Positions 1 through 8,369 are shown, counted from the stretch's first letter. The stretch: 19,015 bases of DNA from JBLHRE01 sp047625765 (GCA_047625765.1 JBLHRE010000020.1:1-19015); one strand, 5' to 3'. Numbers and translations: made by a program. Notes: a model not told the origin generated them from the sequence alone.

Positions 1-1287
1 AGCGTCCAGTGCCTCAAGGGTAATGATTTTAACTTTTCGACAAATGATTTTGTTCAGCCAGAACAAGGGGTGGTTGAATTTGAATGGGATTTTGGAGATG
101 GAAATACCGCGAATATTAAAGACCCTTCATATACTTTTGGCGACACCGGAACTTTCAATGTCCGTTTAAAATTATTCACCAAAGGACATCCGGAATGTAA
201 CGATTACGAAGAATTACTATTTGATACCATCATTAACATTGTAGAGTCGCCAAATGCAGATTTTACGGTCAATCAGGATACTCAATGCTTTGCATCACAA
301 GAGTTTTTATTTGATTTAGGAGTGCCCAATATGGCTGGGGTAACTTACGAATGGAATTTTGGAGTGAATGCATCTACTCAGAATTTCTCTGGCACAAATC
401 CTCCACCCATTTCATTTAGCAGCGGAGGACCTCAAATGATAATATTAAAATCAGGAAATAAAGTTTGTTACGGAAGTGATACAATTTATCCAACAGTATT
501 TACACCTCCAGAGCCAAAATTTGTTTCTGTGCAAGATGGATGTGGTCCACTCGAAGTTAGCTTCAGTAATACTACTAATCCATGGATGGAAGTAGATTGG
601 GTTTGGGATTTTGGAGATGGAATTTCATCGATAGATGAAAACCCCGTGCATACCTATACGGATTCCGGGCATTTTTCTGTAACGTTGTTAGCAGTGGCTA
701 ATGGGCTGTGTCCAGGTATTTACGACTCTACTTTTACCAGCTATATTGAGGTATACCCATTACCAAATGCTCAGTTTTCTATTGCCCAGAATGGAGGTCC
801 TTTTGGTAAAACGGTAGAATTATTGGATGAAAGTTTAAATGGTAATGTGTTGTATTATGATTATGGAGACGGAACTCCTTTAACTTCCTTGGCAACACAT
901 CATTATCAAAATTCAGGAGACTATGTCATTCAGCAGATAATGCTAAATCAATACGATTGTTTTGATACTGCTAGAATAGAGTATTTTGTCAAGCCCTATA
1001 TGACCATTTTTATGCCCAATTCATTTACTCCTAATGGAGATCGAATTAATGATGTCTATCTTCAGAAAGGCTTTGATTTAGGCTATAACGTAGACACTTA
1101 CGAATTGCAGGTTTATACCCGCTGGGGAGAAATGATATATTCCACTTTTGATATCAATGAAGGCTGGGATGGCATTACCAATACAGGCAGAAAAGCTAAG
1201 CTTGGTGTATATGTTTACAAAACAATAGTAAAAGATTTTTATAGCATTATTCACGAGTACACGGGGACTATAAATTTAATGCGATAA
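1..1287 (+). CDS. PKD-repeat surface protein with T9SS type B sorting domain (5' end outside window)
   Basis: The frame is open from base 1, so this is the last 428 residues of a longer protein; the internal GTG at 70 is not its start. PKD-type cores (WDFGDG) occur near residues 30 and 201, with a degenerate copy (YDYGDG) near 286 and a related Ig-like segment between the first two. Each core is followed by the usual Y/H-T-Y..G.F.V strand. The last 90 or so residues, from FMPNSFTPNGDRINDVY to the end, match the gliding-motility-associated/T9SS type B C-terminal domain that directs export across the outer membrane. Such proteins are normally large cell-surface adhesins or matrix proteins. The specific ligand cannot be read from the sequence. 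The family call is secure, the function is not. Confidence 0.9.
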   Translation, partial: SVQCLKGNDFNFSTNDFVQPEQGVVEFEWDFGDGNTANIKDPSYTFGDTGTFNVRLKLFTKGHPECNDYEELLFDTIINIVESPNADFTVNQDTQCFASQEFLFDLGVPNMAGVTYEWNFGVNASTQNFSGTNPPPISFSSGGPQMIILKSGNKVCYGSDTIYPTVFTPPEPKFVSVQDGCGPLEVSFSNTTNPWMEVDWVWDFGDGISSIDENPVHTYTDSGHFSVTLLAVANGLCPGIYDSTFTSYIEVYPLPNAQFSIAQNGGPFGKTVELLDESLNGNVLYYDYGDGTPLTSLATHHYQNSGDYVIQQIMLNQYDCFDTARIEYFVKPYMTIFMPNSFTPNGDRINDVYLQKGFDLGYNVDTYELQVYTRWGEMIYSTFDINEGWDGITNTGRKAKLGVYVYKTIVKDFYSIIHEYTGTINLMR

Positions 1288-1345
1288 AGTATACTCTTAA
1301 GTTTTAAAGTAAAAAAAGGGTTTATTTTCCACGATTTTAGATAAA

Positions 1346-1379
1346 AAAAGCCCCTTCAATTAATATTGAAAGGGCTTTT
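1346..1379. terminator. Bidirectional Rho-independent terminator between convergent genes
   Basis: Two 15-base arms (1346-1360 and 1365-1379) pair with one mismatch around a TAAT loop. The stem contains a GC block (GCCC/GGGC) and is flanked by A-runs on the left and T-runs on the right, so it should work for both strands. It lies between the stop of the PKD protein (1287) and the stop of the minus-strand secreted protein (1399). Confidence 0.85.
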
Positions 1380-1398
1380 GGTTTCACGATATTCTTGA

Positions 1399-2544
1399 CT
1401 ACAGAACGATTAATCGTTCTGTGCTTTGGAAGTCCCCAGAGCGAACTCTGATCATATAGACTCCGGACGCTATATTGTTAAGGTCAACTCGATCAGAATT
1501 GCTATTAACTATTTTACTTAGGATTGTTTTCCCCGTAAGATCCAGAATTTGGTATTGGAAAGAAGTGGCGTGGGTAAGCGAAATGTTCACCATAGACGAG
1601 CTTGGATTTGGGCTAATATTTATGGATTTGGAAGTAAGCGTTTCGTTGATTCCAACATTGCTTTTTCCTACAATACACAACTCTATTCTGTTTGTTAAAA
1701 ATTCGCGGGGTAAAGATATTTTAAGGAGATATTCTGTGTTTTGATCAAACCCAACAATACTATCGCCTGAACAGAATGCACTTAAGGCGATATTTTTACT
1801 GCCGCAAGCATCATAATAAGTATAATATTCATTCATTCCTGGGTCTGCAAATAAACCCAGATCTGGGGCGTAAATTTTTGGGGTAATGATGGTGTTACTT
1901 CCTGAGTTAAATTTAAACCAGATGTCGGGATCGGAAGTCTGTGCACAATGTGGGCCTCCATTTGTTTGGGTTGCGTCCAAGGTGTTCATGGGGCTTGTTA
2001 CACATGCGCCAGTAGAATCGGCTATGGGAACAAGAATAGCCCCGGAACAAACATCATTTGCAGGTGGATTGGGAATGTACTCTGAAATACAAATATCAAA
2101 ATCACCTTGAGTGTCTAAAAAAAGTGGAAGATTCCCCACTCGAATGTAGTAGGTAGTGTTTGGAGATGCGCCAGTAATTTGACTAAGTAGATTGTCTCCC
2201 TGGCTAAAACAAGTTTGGTTAAGATTTGCATCTATTCCTCCTGCACAATCTGTGAAAATGTCCATTACAATCCAATCCATAGTACCCAATTCAACGGTAA
2301 TTAAAAAGGATGTTTGATTGGGGCCAGTAGTGGTCGTAAACCAAACCGAAGCAATGCTATCTGGATCGCAGGAAGGCATGGGGCTTTCGTGTGTTGATCC
2401 CAAATTGGTATAATTCCCCATGGTACATGTGCCTGACGCCTGCATAGCTAAGCTAACGGCATTGGAACATAAATCATTTGCGGGTTGAGCGTAAGCATTA
2501 GTGCTTAACAAAAGCCCAAATAGGTAAAGTAGTTTTGTTTTCAT
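1399..2544 (-). CDS. Secreted protein with two six-cysteine domains and T9SS type A sorting domain
   Basis: 381 residues. Residues 1-19 form a Sec signal peptide. Two homologous domains follow (about 20-153 and 160-291), each opening with PANDxCSxA and closing with a short I-C-I/V strand. Each has six cysteines at similar spacing (26, 40, 59, 100, 112, 152 and 166, 181, 200, 247, 258, 290), which suggests three disulfides per domain in an extracellular protein. Residues 305-381 are a T9SS type A sorting domain (INISPNPS, then a GVYMIRV strand). The PAND-type domain is common in Bacteroidota secreted proteins, but I know of no proven biochemical role. It has no obvious operon partner; the ATG at 2544 directly precedes the signal peptide. 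Confidence 0.85.
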   Translation of the reverse strand: MKTKLLYLFGLLLSTNAYAQPANDLCSNAVSLAMQASGTCTMGNYTNLGSTHESPMPSCDPDSIASVWFTTTTGPNQTSFLITVELGTMDWIVMDIFTDCAGGIDANLNQTCFSQGDNLLSQITGASPNTTYYIRVGNLPLFLDTQGDFDICISEYIPNPPANDVCSGAILVPIADSTGACVTSPMNTLDATQTNGGPHCAQTSDPDIWFKFNSGSNTIITPKIYAPDLGLFADPGMNEYYTYYDACGSKNIALSAFCSGDSIVGFDQNTEYLLKISLPREFLTNRIELCIVGKSNVGINETLTSKSINISPNPSSSMVNISLTHATSFQYQILDLTGKTILSKIVNSNSDRVDLNNIASGVYMIRVRSGDFQSTERLIVL

Positions 2545-2672
2545 AATAGTGGGTTTTTAGATTGTGGGATTAATATGTGCGGCAAGATAAATAATATATT
2601 GGATAGGAATATATTAACAGTCTAATAATCTGTTTATGTGGAGGTTAGGTATTCGGATGTTGTTTTTTACAA

Positions 2673-3398
2673 TTAGAAAATAATGCTCTCTATAAAACCT
2701 CCAACATAGAACGAAACGGATGCGGCTATAGCTCCCAAGGCAAGAGTTTCGAATATTCCCTTTCCTATATGTATTTGAGCAACGTAGCTTTTTAGAAAGC
2801 CAACAATCACAAAGCCTAAGCCTGTTAAGACAGAACTCCAAAAGAATAGGTCGATAGATAAGGGGGTAAAATGGTCGGTTAAATATATAATAAGTGGTAT
2901 AAATCCAACGGTAATAAAGGAAATTAAGGTTGCTAGGCCCATGAAAATAGGCGATTTCTTTTCTTCAATCATTTGCAATTCATCCTTCATCATAACATCT
3001 ACCCAGCGGTCTTTGTCCGATGAAATAGTTTGGACAATTTGTTCTAATAAATCCCCTTCAAACCCTTTTTTCGCAAAGATATCTCTGATTTCTTGTCGTT
3101 CGGATTCGGGGATGTTATCAACTTCCCAATATTCTATGCGTTGGTGTTTTTTAAATTTTTCGTTTTCCGATTTTGCCGAAAGAAAGGCTCCTATAGACAT
3201 TGCTAAACCATCGGCAAACAGATTGGCGAAGCCTAAAATGATGATGATGGAACTGTCTAGACCCGCACCTACAGCTCCAGCGACAACAGCAAAAGTGGTT
3301 ACACATCCGTCAATGCCACCGTAGACAAACTCACCCAGATAATCTTCGATAGATCGAAAAAGAGGATGTGTTTTAGTGTGGTGTTCAGGTTCTGTCAT
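2673..3398 (-). CDS. VIT1/CCC1-family Fe2+/Mn2+ transporter
   Basis: 241 residues, the usual length for bacterial members of the VIT1 family (PF01988), integral inner-membrane transporters that move ferrous iron or manganese. The signature is clear: YGGIDGCVTTFAVVAGAVGA at 26-45 in helix 1, then NLFADGLAMSIGAFLS in helix 2. A charged cytosolic insert (about 75-148) rich in Glu/Asp corresponds to the metal-binding region of the family, followed by three more hydrophobic segments (about 150-173, 183-203, 215-240). Asp30 and Met67 fall where helix 1 and 2 metal ligands are expected. It lies 203 bases downstream of the SUF operon on the same strand. A weak TAGTTTTG match at 3510-3517 could give it its own promoter. 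Metal specificity cannot be read from sequence. Confidence 0.88.
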   Translation of the reverse strand: MTEPEHHTKTHPLFRSIEDYLGEFVYGGIDGCVTTFAVVAGAVGAGLDSSIIIILGFANLFADGLAMSIGAFLSAKSENEKFKKHQRIEYWEVDNIPESERQEIRDIFAKKGFEGDLLEQIVQTISSDKDRWVDVMMKDELQMIEEKKSPIFMGLATLISFITVGFIPLIIYLTDHFTPLSIDLFFWSSVLTGLGFVIVGFLKSYVAQIHIGKGIFETLALGAIAASVSFYVGGFIESIIF

Positions 3399-3601
3399 AA
3401 GATTATCGTTTATGCTCTCAAGATAAGCATATTAGAAATCGAACGACAAGTAAAATGGAGGAGGTTAAATTACAGAACTGTTAGGTCATATTTTCACTTC
3501 AAAACAAGTCAAAACTAAGAAGGAAAGAAGTCAGAAATAAAAGCATTAATTAAGCGTACAGATGTAAAAGCCTTGTTTATTTGAATTCGCTTAGATGAGT
3601 A
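3399..3601. other. Spacer between SUF operon and VIT1-family gene
   Basis: No coding potential stands out. The only signal is CAAAACTA at 3510-3517, which on the minus strand reads TAGTTTTG and fits the Bacteroidota -7 consensus, 112 bases before the transporter start. I found no TTG at the right distance upstream and no convincing terminator for the SUF operon. Confidence 0.3.
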
Positions 3602-4111
3602 TTACTTCTTCTTCTTATACAAGGGCACAGAAGAACAGGCCTCGCCAAACATCAAAGATTTAACGATAGGCTGTAATTTATTTACAATAGCTACATAAGC
3701 ATGTTCGGGAACAGGAAGGTTGCTACAGCCTTTTACAATAACACGTTGATCGCTTAATTCTGTGGTGTCTATGGCATCAATTGCTTTTTGGAAAAGCATC
3801 TTGTTCAATTCGGTTTCAGTACCATGAAAAATACTAGAAACAAAAGGAGAAACTTCTGCAGCTATTAGCATGTATGCCCAAGTAGGTACGATGGCATCTG
3901 CAGAACAAAACAAGGCAAGGTGCGCATCTTTATACTGAGACCAATCCTGAGCCTTTACATAAGCCCTAAAGTCTTTCTCTTTTAGGAACAATTCTTCGAA
4001 CAACCAAGGAGTAATATCCAAAGACATACGCTTCCCCTGAGGATAATAATCCTCTAGATTAAAAGTGATCAAGCTACTTTGCGCTACTTTGTTAATTAAT
4101 TCTCCAGACAT
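3602..4111 (-). CDS. DUF2480 family protein, last gene of the SUF cluster
   Basis: 169 residues, soluble, with no signal peptide or membrane segment. I recognise it as the Bacteroidota-restricted DUF2480 family from the N-terminal LITFNLEDYYPQGKR, the WLFEELFLKEKDFRAYV block and CSADAIVPTWAYML. Function is unknown. Three cysteines (69, 129, 159) sit in conserved-looking contexts (FCSADA, VKGCSN, GEACSS). Together with its place as the last gene of an eight-gene iron-sulfur operon, this makes a metal, cluster or persulfide role possible, but that is inference. The C-terminus is a lysine run. It follows the DUF59 gene after a 100-base gap that holds an imperfect inverted repeat, so its expression may be partly uncoupled from the rest of the operon. 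Confidence 0.8.
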   Translation of the reverse strand: MSGELINKVAQSSLITFNLEDYYPQGKRMSLDITPWLFEELFLKEKDFRAYVKAQDWSQYKDAHLALFCSADAIVPTWAYMLIAAEVSPFVSSIFHGTETELNKMLFQKAIDAIDTTELSDQRVIVKGCSNLPVPEHAYVAIVNKLQPIVKSLMFGEACSSVPLYKKKK

Positions 4112-4145
4112 GAGTTTGGTGTTTGAGTTTGTAGTTTGAGATTCG

Positions 4146-4197
4146 AGTTAGAATTTTGAGGAAAGAGCATTTCAAACTCACCTCTCAAACTCTAACT
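4146..4197 (-). repeat. Imperfect inverted repeat between DUF59 and DUF2480 genes
   Basis: On the minus strand AGTTAGA-G-TTTGAG (4185-4197 on the plus strand) can pair with CTCAAA-AT-TCTAACT (4146-4160), giving about 13 base pairs with a small internal loop and a terminal loop of about 24 bases. No T-run follows, so a terminator is unlikely. It may affect transcript processing, or may be chance in an A+T-rich, TTTGAG-repetitive spacer. Confidence 0.3.
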
Positions 4198-4211
4198 AAA
4201 AATCTTCGATT

Positions 4212-4535
4212 TTAAAGCATTCCCAACTCCAACTGGGCTGCTTCACTCATCATTTCTTTGGTCCAAGGTGGATCGAATGTGATGATGACTTTACAATTGC
4301 CCACAGGGTCTAATGTTTTTACTTTCTCTTCAACTTCTACCGGCATAGATTCAGCTACAGGGCAGTTAGGAGAAGTCAAGGTCATGTCTATTTCAATATC
4401 ACAATCTTCGCTTACACGTACATCATAAATCAAACCCAATTCATAGATGTCAACAGGTATTTCTGGATCGTAAATAGAGCGCAAAACACCTACTACATCC
4501 TCACCAATTTGTTGCATTTCTTCTGCTGTCTTCAT
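4212..4535 (-). CDS. DUF59/MIP18-family SUF assembly protein (SufT-like)
   Basis: 107 residues, a typical single DUF59 domain. Family motifs are present in order: DPEIPVDIYELGLIYDV at 23-39, TSPNCPVAESMP at 54-65 with the conserved Cys58, and DPPWTKEMMSEAAQLELG at 88-105. Bacterial members in SUF operons (SufT) help mature Fe-S proteins; the eukaryotic relative MIP18/CIAO2 works in cytosolic Fe-S targeting. It starts two bases after the sufE stop, so it is probably translationally coupled to it. The family is certain; a role in cluster maturation follows from family and context. Confidence 0.9.
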   Translation of the reverse strand: MKTAEEMQQIGEDVVGVLRSIYDPEIPVDIYELGLIYDVRVSEDCDIEIDMTLTSPNCPVAESMPVEVEEKVKTLDPVGNCKVIITFDPPWTKEMMSEAAQLELGML

Positions 4536-4537
4536 CC

Positions 4538-4960
4538 TTAAGCGGTTTTAGATTGATAAGCAATGGCATAAAACTTCATTTGTTTTACCATTGATAATAA
4601 ACCATTGGCACGTGTGCCTGATAAATGTTCTTTTAATCCGATAGTGTCAATAAAACCCAAATCTGCGGCTAGAATATCTTCCGGCTTTTGATTGGATAAA
4701 ACACGCACTAACAAAGAGATAATTCCTTTGGTAATGATTGCATCACTGTCAGCCTTGTAGCTTACTACTCCATCTTCAAAATCAGCTTGCAACCATACTC
4801 TACTTTGGCAACCTTTAATTAGGTTGTCATCGGCACGATTCGATTCATCAATCAGAGGTAAATCTCTACCTAATTCAATCAGGTAATCATACTTCTGCAA
4901 CCAGTCTTCGAACATTTCAAATTCGTCAACGATATCTGTAGCTATACTTTGTATACTCAT
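4538..4960 (-). CDS. sufE: SufE, sulfur-acceptor/activator of SufS
   Basis: With the ATG at 4960 the protein has 140 residues, the normal SufE length. SufE takes persulfide sulfur from SufS and hands it to the SufBCD scaffold. The acceptor cysteine is Cys51 in NLIKGCQSRVW, the same number as in E. coli SufE. I chose ATG 4960 over an in-frame TTG at 4969. It leaves one base after the sufS stop (TAA G ATG), a standard coupled junction, whereas the TTG would add only three residues and overlap sufS. Confidence 0.95.
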   Translation of the reverse strand: MSIQSIATDIVDEFEMFEDWLQKYDYLIELGRDLPLIDESNRADDNLIKGCQSRVWLQADFEDGVVSYKADSDAIITKGIISLLVRVLSNQKPEDILAADLGFIDTIGLKEHLSGTRANGLLSMVKQMKFYAIAYQSKTA

Positions 4961-4961
4961 C

Positions 4962-6203
4962 TTATCCAAAGAGTTGTTTTACTTTATTCAGACCTACAAC
5001 CAAACGATCGATTTCTTCGGTAGTATTATATACTGCAAAAGAGGCTCTTGCAGTTCCCTGAATTTTAAAAAATTTCATGATAGGTTGTGCGCAATGGTGT
5101 CCTGTTCTAATGGCAATGCCCATTTTGTCCAAAATCATTCCTGTGTCATATGGGTGGATACCGTCTATTAAGAACGACAATGCCCCAGCCTTTTCTTCAG
5201 CTTCGCCAATAAAGCGCATGCCGTCAATTTTGCTTAGTTGCTCTGTGGCATAAGTCAATAACATATGCTCGTGTGCAGCAATGTTATCGAGACCCAACTG
5301 ATTCATGAAATCGATCGCATAGCCCAATGCAATACCACTTGCTATGTTTGGTGTGCCCGCCTCAAATTTGTGCGGCAAATCGGCCCAGGTAGAACCTTCG
5401 AAGCTTACTTCTTTTATCATTTCACCACCACCATGATACGGAGGCATTGCATTCAATAAATCTTCCTTCCCGTAAAGTACTCCAGAGCCTGTAGGTCCGT
5501 ACGCTTTATGTCCAGAGAAGCAATAGAAGTCAGCATCTAAATCTTGCACATCAATCTTCATGTGTGGAGCAGCTTGTGCTCCATCAATCATCACTTTAGC
5601 ATCAAACGAATGTGCTAGAGCAATAATTTCTTTTACAGGATTGATGGTCCCTAGTGCATTGGAAATATGATTGACAGAAACCAATTTGGTTCTATCACTT
5701 AACAAGGCTTTGTATGCCTCCATGTCCAATACTCCTTTCAAGTCGGAAGGAATAACTTTTAAGATAGCGCCTTGTTGTTCGCAAATCAATTGCCAAGGAA
5801 CGATATTGCTATGATGCTCTATAGCCGAAATGATAACCTCATCACCAGCTTTTAAAGCCATTCTACCAAAAGAACTTGCAACCAAATTAATGGCTTCTGT
5901 AGTTCCTCTGGTAAAAATGATTTCATGAGCATGTTCCACATTCATATGGGCACGAATTTTCTCTCTTGCCTGTTCGTATGCATCTGTAGCCACTTGGCTC
6001 AAATGATGCACACCTCTATGAATGTTGCTATTTTGTTTTCTGTAATAATGATCAATTGCCTCAATAACCATTAAAGGTTTTTGAGAGGTAGCTGCATTGT
6101 CTAAATAAACCAAAGGCTGCCCATATACCTCTTGATGAAGTGCAGGGAACTGTTCGCGAATTGCTTGTATATCTAATGTGCTAATTGTATTAATCATTTC
6201 CAT
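4962..6203 (-). CDS. sufS: SufS, PLP-dependent group II cysteine desulfurase
   Basis: 413 residues, full length. It releases sulfur from L-cysteine as an enzyme-bound persulfide for Fe-S cluster assembly. Visible landmarks are the N-terminal YLDNAATSQKP, the PLP-phosphate region TRGTTEAIN (98-106), Asp207 in MIDGAQA, the PLP Schiff-base lysine Lys233 in SGHKAYGPTGSG, and the catalytic cysteine Cys371 in RTGHHCAQPIM. The RTGHHCAQP form is typical of SufS rather than IscS/NifS. It starts two bases after the sufD stop and ends one base before the sufE ATG. A second ATG six bases downstream could equally be used. Confidence 0.96.
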   Translation of the reverse strand: MEMINTISTLDIQAIREQFPALHQEVYGQPLVYLDNAATSQKPLMVIEAIDHYYRKQNSNIHRGVHHLSQVATDAYEQAREKIRAHMNVEHAHEIIFTRGTTEAINLVASSFGRMALKAGDEVIISAIEHHSNIVPWQLICEQQGAILKVIPSDLKGVLDMEAYKALLSDRTKLVSVNHISNALGTINPVKEIIALAHSFDAKVMIDGAQAAPHMKIDVQDLDADFYCFSGHKAYGPTGSGVLYGKEDLLNAMPPYHGGGEMIKEVSFEGSTWADLPHKFEAGTPNIASGIALGYAIDFMNQLGLDNIAAHEHMLLTYATEQLSKIDGMRFIGEAEEKAGALSFLIDGIHPYDTGMILDKMGIAIRTGHHCAQPIMKFFKIQGTARASFAVYNTTEEIDRLVVGLNKVKQLFG

Positions 6204-6205
6204 TT

Positions 6206-7519
6206 TTATAGGTCGAAGTCTAGTTCAACATTCAATTTAAGAGCTAGAACATGACTTAATTTATCTTTCAATTCTGCAATTTTAACGGTAGCCAAAGCAT
6301 CCACACAAAAAGCATACGTTAACATGGCTTGTGCTTCTTTTTTAGCAATACCTCTCGATTGTAAGTAGAACAATGCATCATCGTCTAGCTGTCCAATGGT
6401 ACAACCATGACTACATTTCACATCATCCGCAAAAATCTCTAGCTGAGGTTTTGTGTCAATAGAAGCTGCATCGTCCAATAAAATATTATTGTTCTGTTGA
6501 AATGCGTTGGTCTTTTGCGCCTCGCTATGCACCATCACCTTACCATTAAAAACGCCTTTAGAATTATCATCATAAATACCCTTGTACAACTGGTTTGAAG
6601 TACAATTGGGTGCAGTATGATCTACCAAAGTATGATGGTCTACAAATTGGTCTTTACCAATAATGGTTACCCCATTCATATTGCTTTCACTGTGTTCTCC
6701 TTTCTGAATGAAGCTTAGGTTGTTACGTGTGAATTTCCCACCAAAAGAGAAGGTATCTACAGTAGCAACCGTTTTGTTTGCTTGTTCAACCCACGTGTTG
6801 TCGATCAAGGAAGAAGAGCGGTCATCGTTCTGAACTTTGTACCAGTCCAGGATAGCGTTATCTGCTAAGCTAATTTCAGTTACCACATTGCAGAAGGTGT
6901 TGTTTGCTCCAAGACTTTGATGTCTTTCGTAAAATTTTGCTTGTGCATTTTCTCCAATAACAACCAAGTTGCGGTACTGGTGCATATTGCCTTTGTTTCC
7001 TTCGGTACTGATGTATAAAATCTGAACAGGACGTTCTACAGCTGTATTTTTAGGGATATGTACAAAGCATCCTTTTTCTGCATAAGCAGTATTCAAAGCT
7101 ACAATTGAATGATCCTTAAAGGGAGCAATTTTAGCGAAGTGTGCTTCAACCACCTCTTTGTCTTCTGTCAAAGCAGCGGCAAATGTTTTGATGGTAAAAT
7201 TAGCTCCTGCAACGTCAGAAAGTTCTGCGTTAAAAACACCATCCACAAAAATCATTTTGTAAGAAGGGATTTCTAGAACGTAATTCGAAAAATCTTCGAA
7301 TGCAACTTTTCCTTGAGTAGCATCAACTTCGAACGCTGCTCTAGTAATAGGGGCAAGGCTTGTATATTTCCATTCCTCATGTTTCATAGTAGGAAACCCT
7401 AAGGCTTCGAACTGAGCTAAGGCCTCTTTACGCCTGTTGTGCACAGCGCTTGTTGCCTGACCGTTTAAGTGTTGCTCAAACGCAGAGAAATTTGCTATTA
7501 GTTTATCTTTTAATTCCAT
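6206..7519 (-). CDS. sufD: SufD, scaffold subunit of the SufBCD complex
   Basis: 437 residues from the ATG at 7519. SufD pairs with SufB through a right-handed beta-helix to form the Fe-S assembly scaffold on SufC. FPTMKHEEWKYTSLAPI near the N-terminus is a SufD hallmark. The C-terminal DVKCSHGCTIGQLDDDALFYLQSRGI contains Cys369 and His371, spaced like the functionally important Cys358/His360 of E. coli SufD. The frame stays open to a GTG at 7567, but those 16 extra codons lie inside a long inverted repeat and look non-coding, while MELKDKLIANFSAFEQ is a natural SufD start. Overall length agrees with the family. Confidence 0.95.
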   Translation of the reverse strand: MELKDKLIANFSAFEQHLNGQATSAVHNRRKEALAQFEALGFPTMKHEEWKYTSLAPITRAAFEVDATQGKVAFEDFSNYVLEIPSYKMIFVDGVFNAELSDVAGANFTIKTFAAALTEDKEVVEAHFAKIAPFKDHSIVALNTAYAEKGCFVHIPKNTAVERPVQILYISTEGNKGNMHQYRNLVVIGENAQAKFYERHQSLGANNTFCNVVTEISLADNAILDWYKVQNDDRSSSLIDNTWVEQANKTVATVDTFSFGGKFTRNNLSFIQKGEHSESNMNGVTIIGKDQFVDHHTLVDHTAPNCTSNQLYKGIYDDNSKGVFNGKVMVHSEAQKTNAFQQNNNILLDDAASIDTKPQLEIFADDVKCSHGCTIGQLDDDALFYLQSRGIAKKEAQAMLTYAFCVDALATVKIAELKDKLSHVLALKLNVELDFDL

Positions 7520-7538
7520 GTTTAAGTTTAGTGGTTTA

Positions 7539-7585
7539 GAAATATTAAGTTTAAAAGTGACACTCACTTTAAAGCTTAATATTTC
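7539..7585 (-). other. Long hairpin in the sufC-sufD intergenic region
   Basis: Bases 7539-7560 and 7564-7585 are 22-base inverted arms with two mismatches around a three-base CAC loop. Transcribed on the minus strand, the structure would lie 28 bases after the sufC stop and end 19 bases before the sufD ATG. No T-run follows, so it is not a classical terminator. It could act as an RNA processing or stability element that sets SufC output relative to SufD, or control sufD translation. The function is inferred; the symmetry is seen directly. Confidence 0.7.
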
Positions 7586-7613
7586 TCAACTATTTAACTA
7601 ATCAACTCTCAAC

Positions 7614-8369
7614 TTATACCGTTGCATTTTCGTTTCTAATCCAATCGTACCCTTTTTCTTCTAGTTGGTGAGCCAATTCCTTACCGCCAGATTTTACGAT
7701 TTTCCCATTGTACAATACATGTACGAAATCGGGAATGATATGGTCTAACAAACGTTGGTAGTGTGTAATTACGATAGTTGCATTGTCTTTAGTTCTTAAC
7801 TTGTTTACACCATTTGCAACAGTTCTTAATGCGTCAATGTCTAATCCAGAATCAGTTTCATCTAAGATGGCCAATTTAGGCTCTAACATTGCCATTTGGA
7901 ATATCTCGTTACGCTTCTTTTCACCACCAGAGAAACCTTCGTTTAAAGAACGACTCATAAAAGACTTATCCATCTCTAACAATGCCATCTTCTCTTTCAT
8001 TTTCTTCAGCATTTCGGCAGCAGGCATTGGGCCTAAGCCTTGTGCTTTTCTGTGCTCGTTTATTGCTGCTTTGATGAAGTTGGTAACCGAAACACCAGGG
8101 ATTTCGATAGGATACTGGAAACTCAAGAAGATACCTCTATGTGCTCTTTCTTCAGGATCCAATTCCATTAGGTCCTCACCGTTAAACTCCATAGTACCAG
8201 AGCTTACTTCGTAATCTGCTCTACCAGCAATTACTGACGATAAAGTTGATTTACCAGAACCGTTAGGTCCCATAATCGCGTGTACTTCTCCAGGTTTTAC
8301 TTCAATGCTTATCCCTTTTAGGATTTCATTATCCTCAATTCCTGCTTTTAAATCTATAATCTTTAGCAT
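7614..8369 (-). CDS. sufC: SufC, ABC-type ATPase of the SufBCD complex
   Basis: 251 residues, full length. It is a soluble ABC ATPase that drives conformational change in the SufBCD scaffold. Walker A is GPNGSGKST (34-42), the ABC signature is SGGEKKR (147-153, the SufC-specific variant), Walker B is LAILDETDSGLD (166-177), and the switch histidine is His203 in ITHYQRLLDHI. FQYPIEIPGVSV (84-95) is the SufC Q-loop region. It sits 39 bases downstream of sufB and 94 bases upstream of sufD, the hairpin-bearing gap. Confidence 0.97.
   Translation of the reverse strand: MLKIIDLKAGIEDNEILKGISIEVKPGEVHAIMGPNGSGKSTLSSVIAGRADYEVSSGTMEFNGEDLMELDPEERAHRGIFLSFQYPIEIPGVSVTNFIKAAINEHRKAQGLGPMPAAEMLKKMKEKMALLEMDKSFMSRSLNEGFSGGEKKRNEIFQMAMLEPKLAILDETDSGLDIDALRTVANGVNKLRTKDNATIVITHYQRLLDHIIPDFVHVLYNGKIVKSGGKELAHQLEEKGYDWIRNENATV

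Noticed and set aside
2941..3324. Long plus-strand frames opposite the VIT1 and SUF genes (for example 2941-3324 and 7783-8214)
   Set aside because: They are antisense to genes with clear family motifs and their peptides have no recognisable domains.
4961..4969. TTG start for SufE overlapping sufS
   Set aside because: The ATG at 4960 leaves a one-base gap after the sufS stop and places the acceptor cysteine at 51, as in E. coli.
7520..7567. N-terminal extension of SufD to a GTG at 7567
   Set aside because: The 16 extra codons fall within the hairpin arms, do not resemble SufD N-termini, and an ATG at 7519 gives the normal family start.
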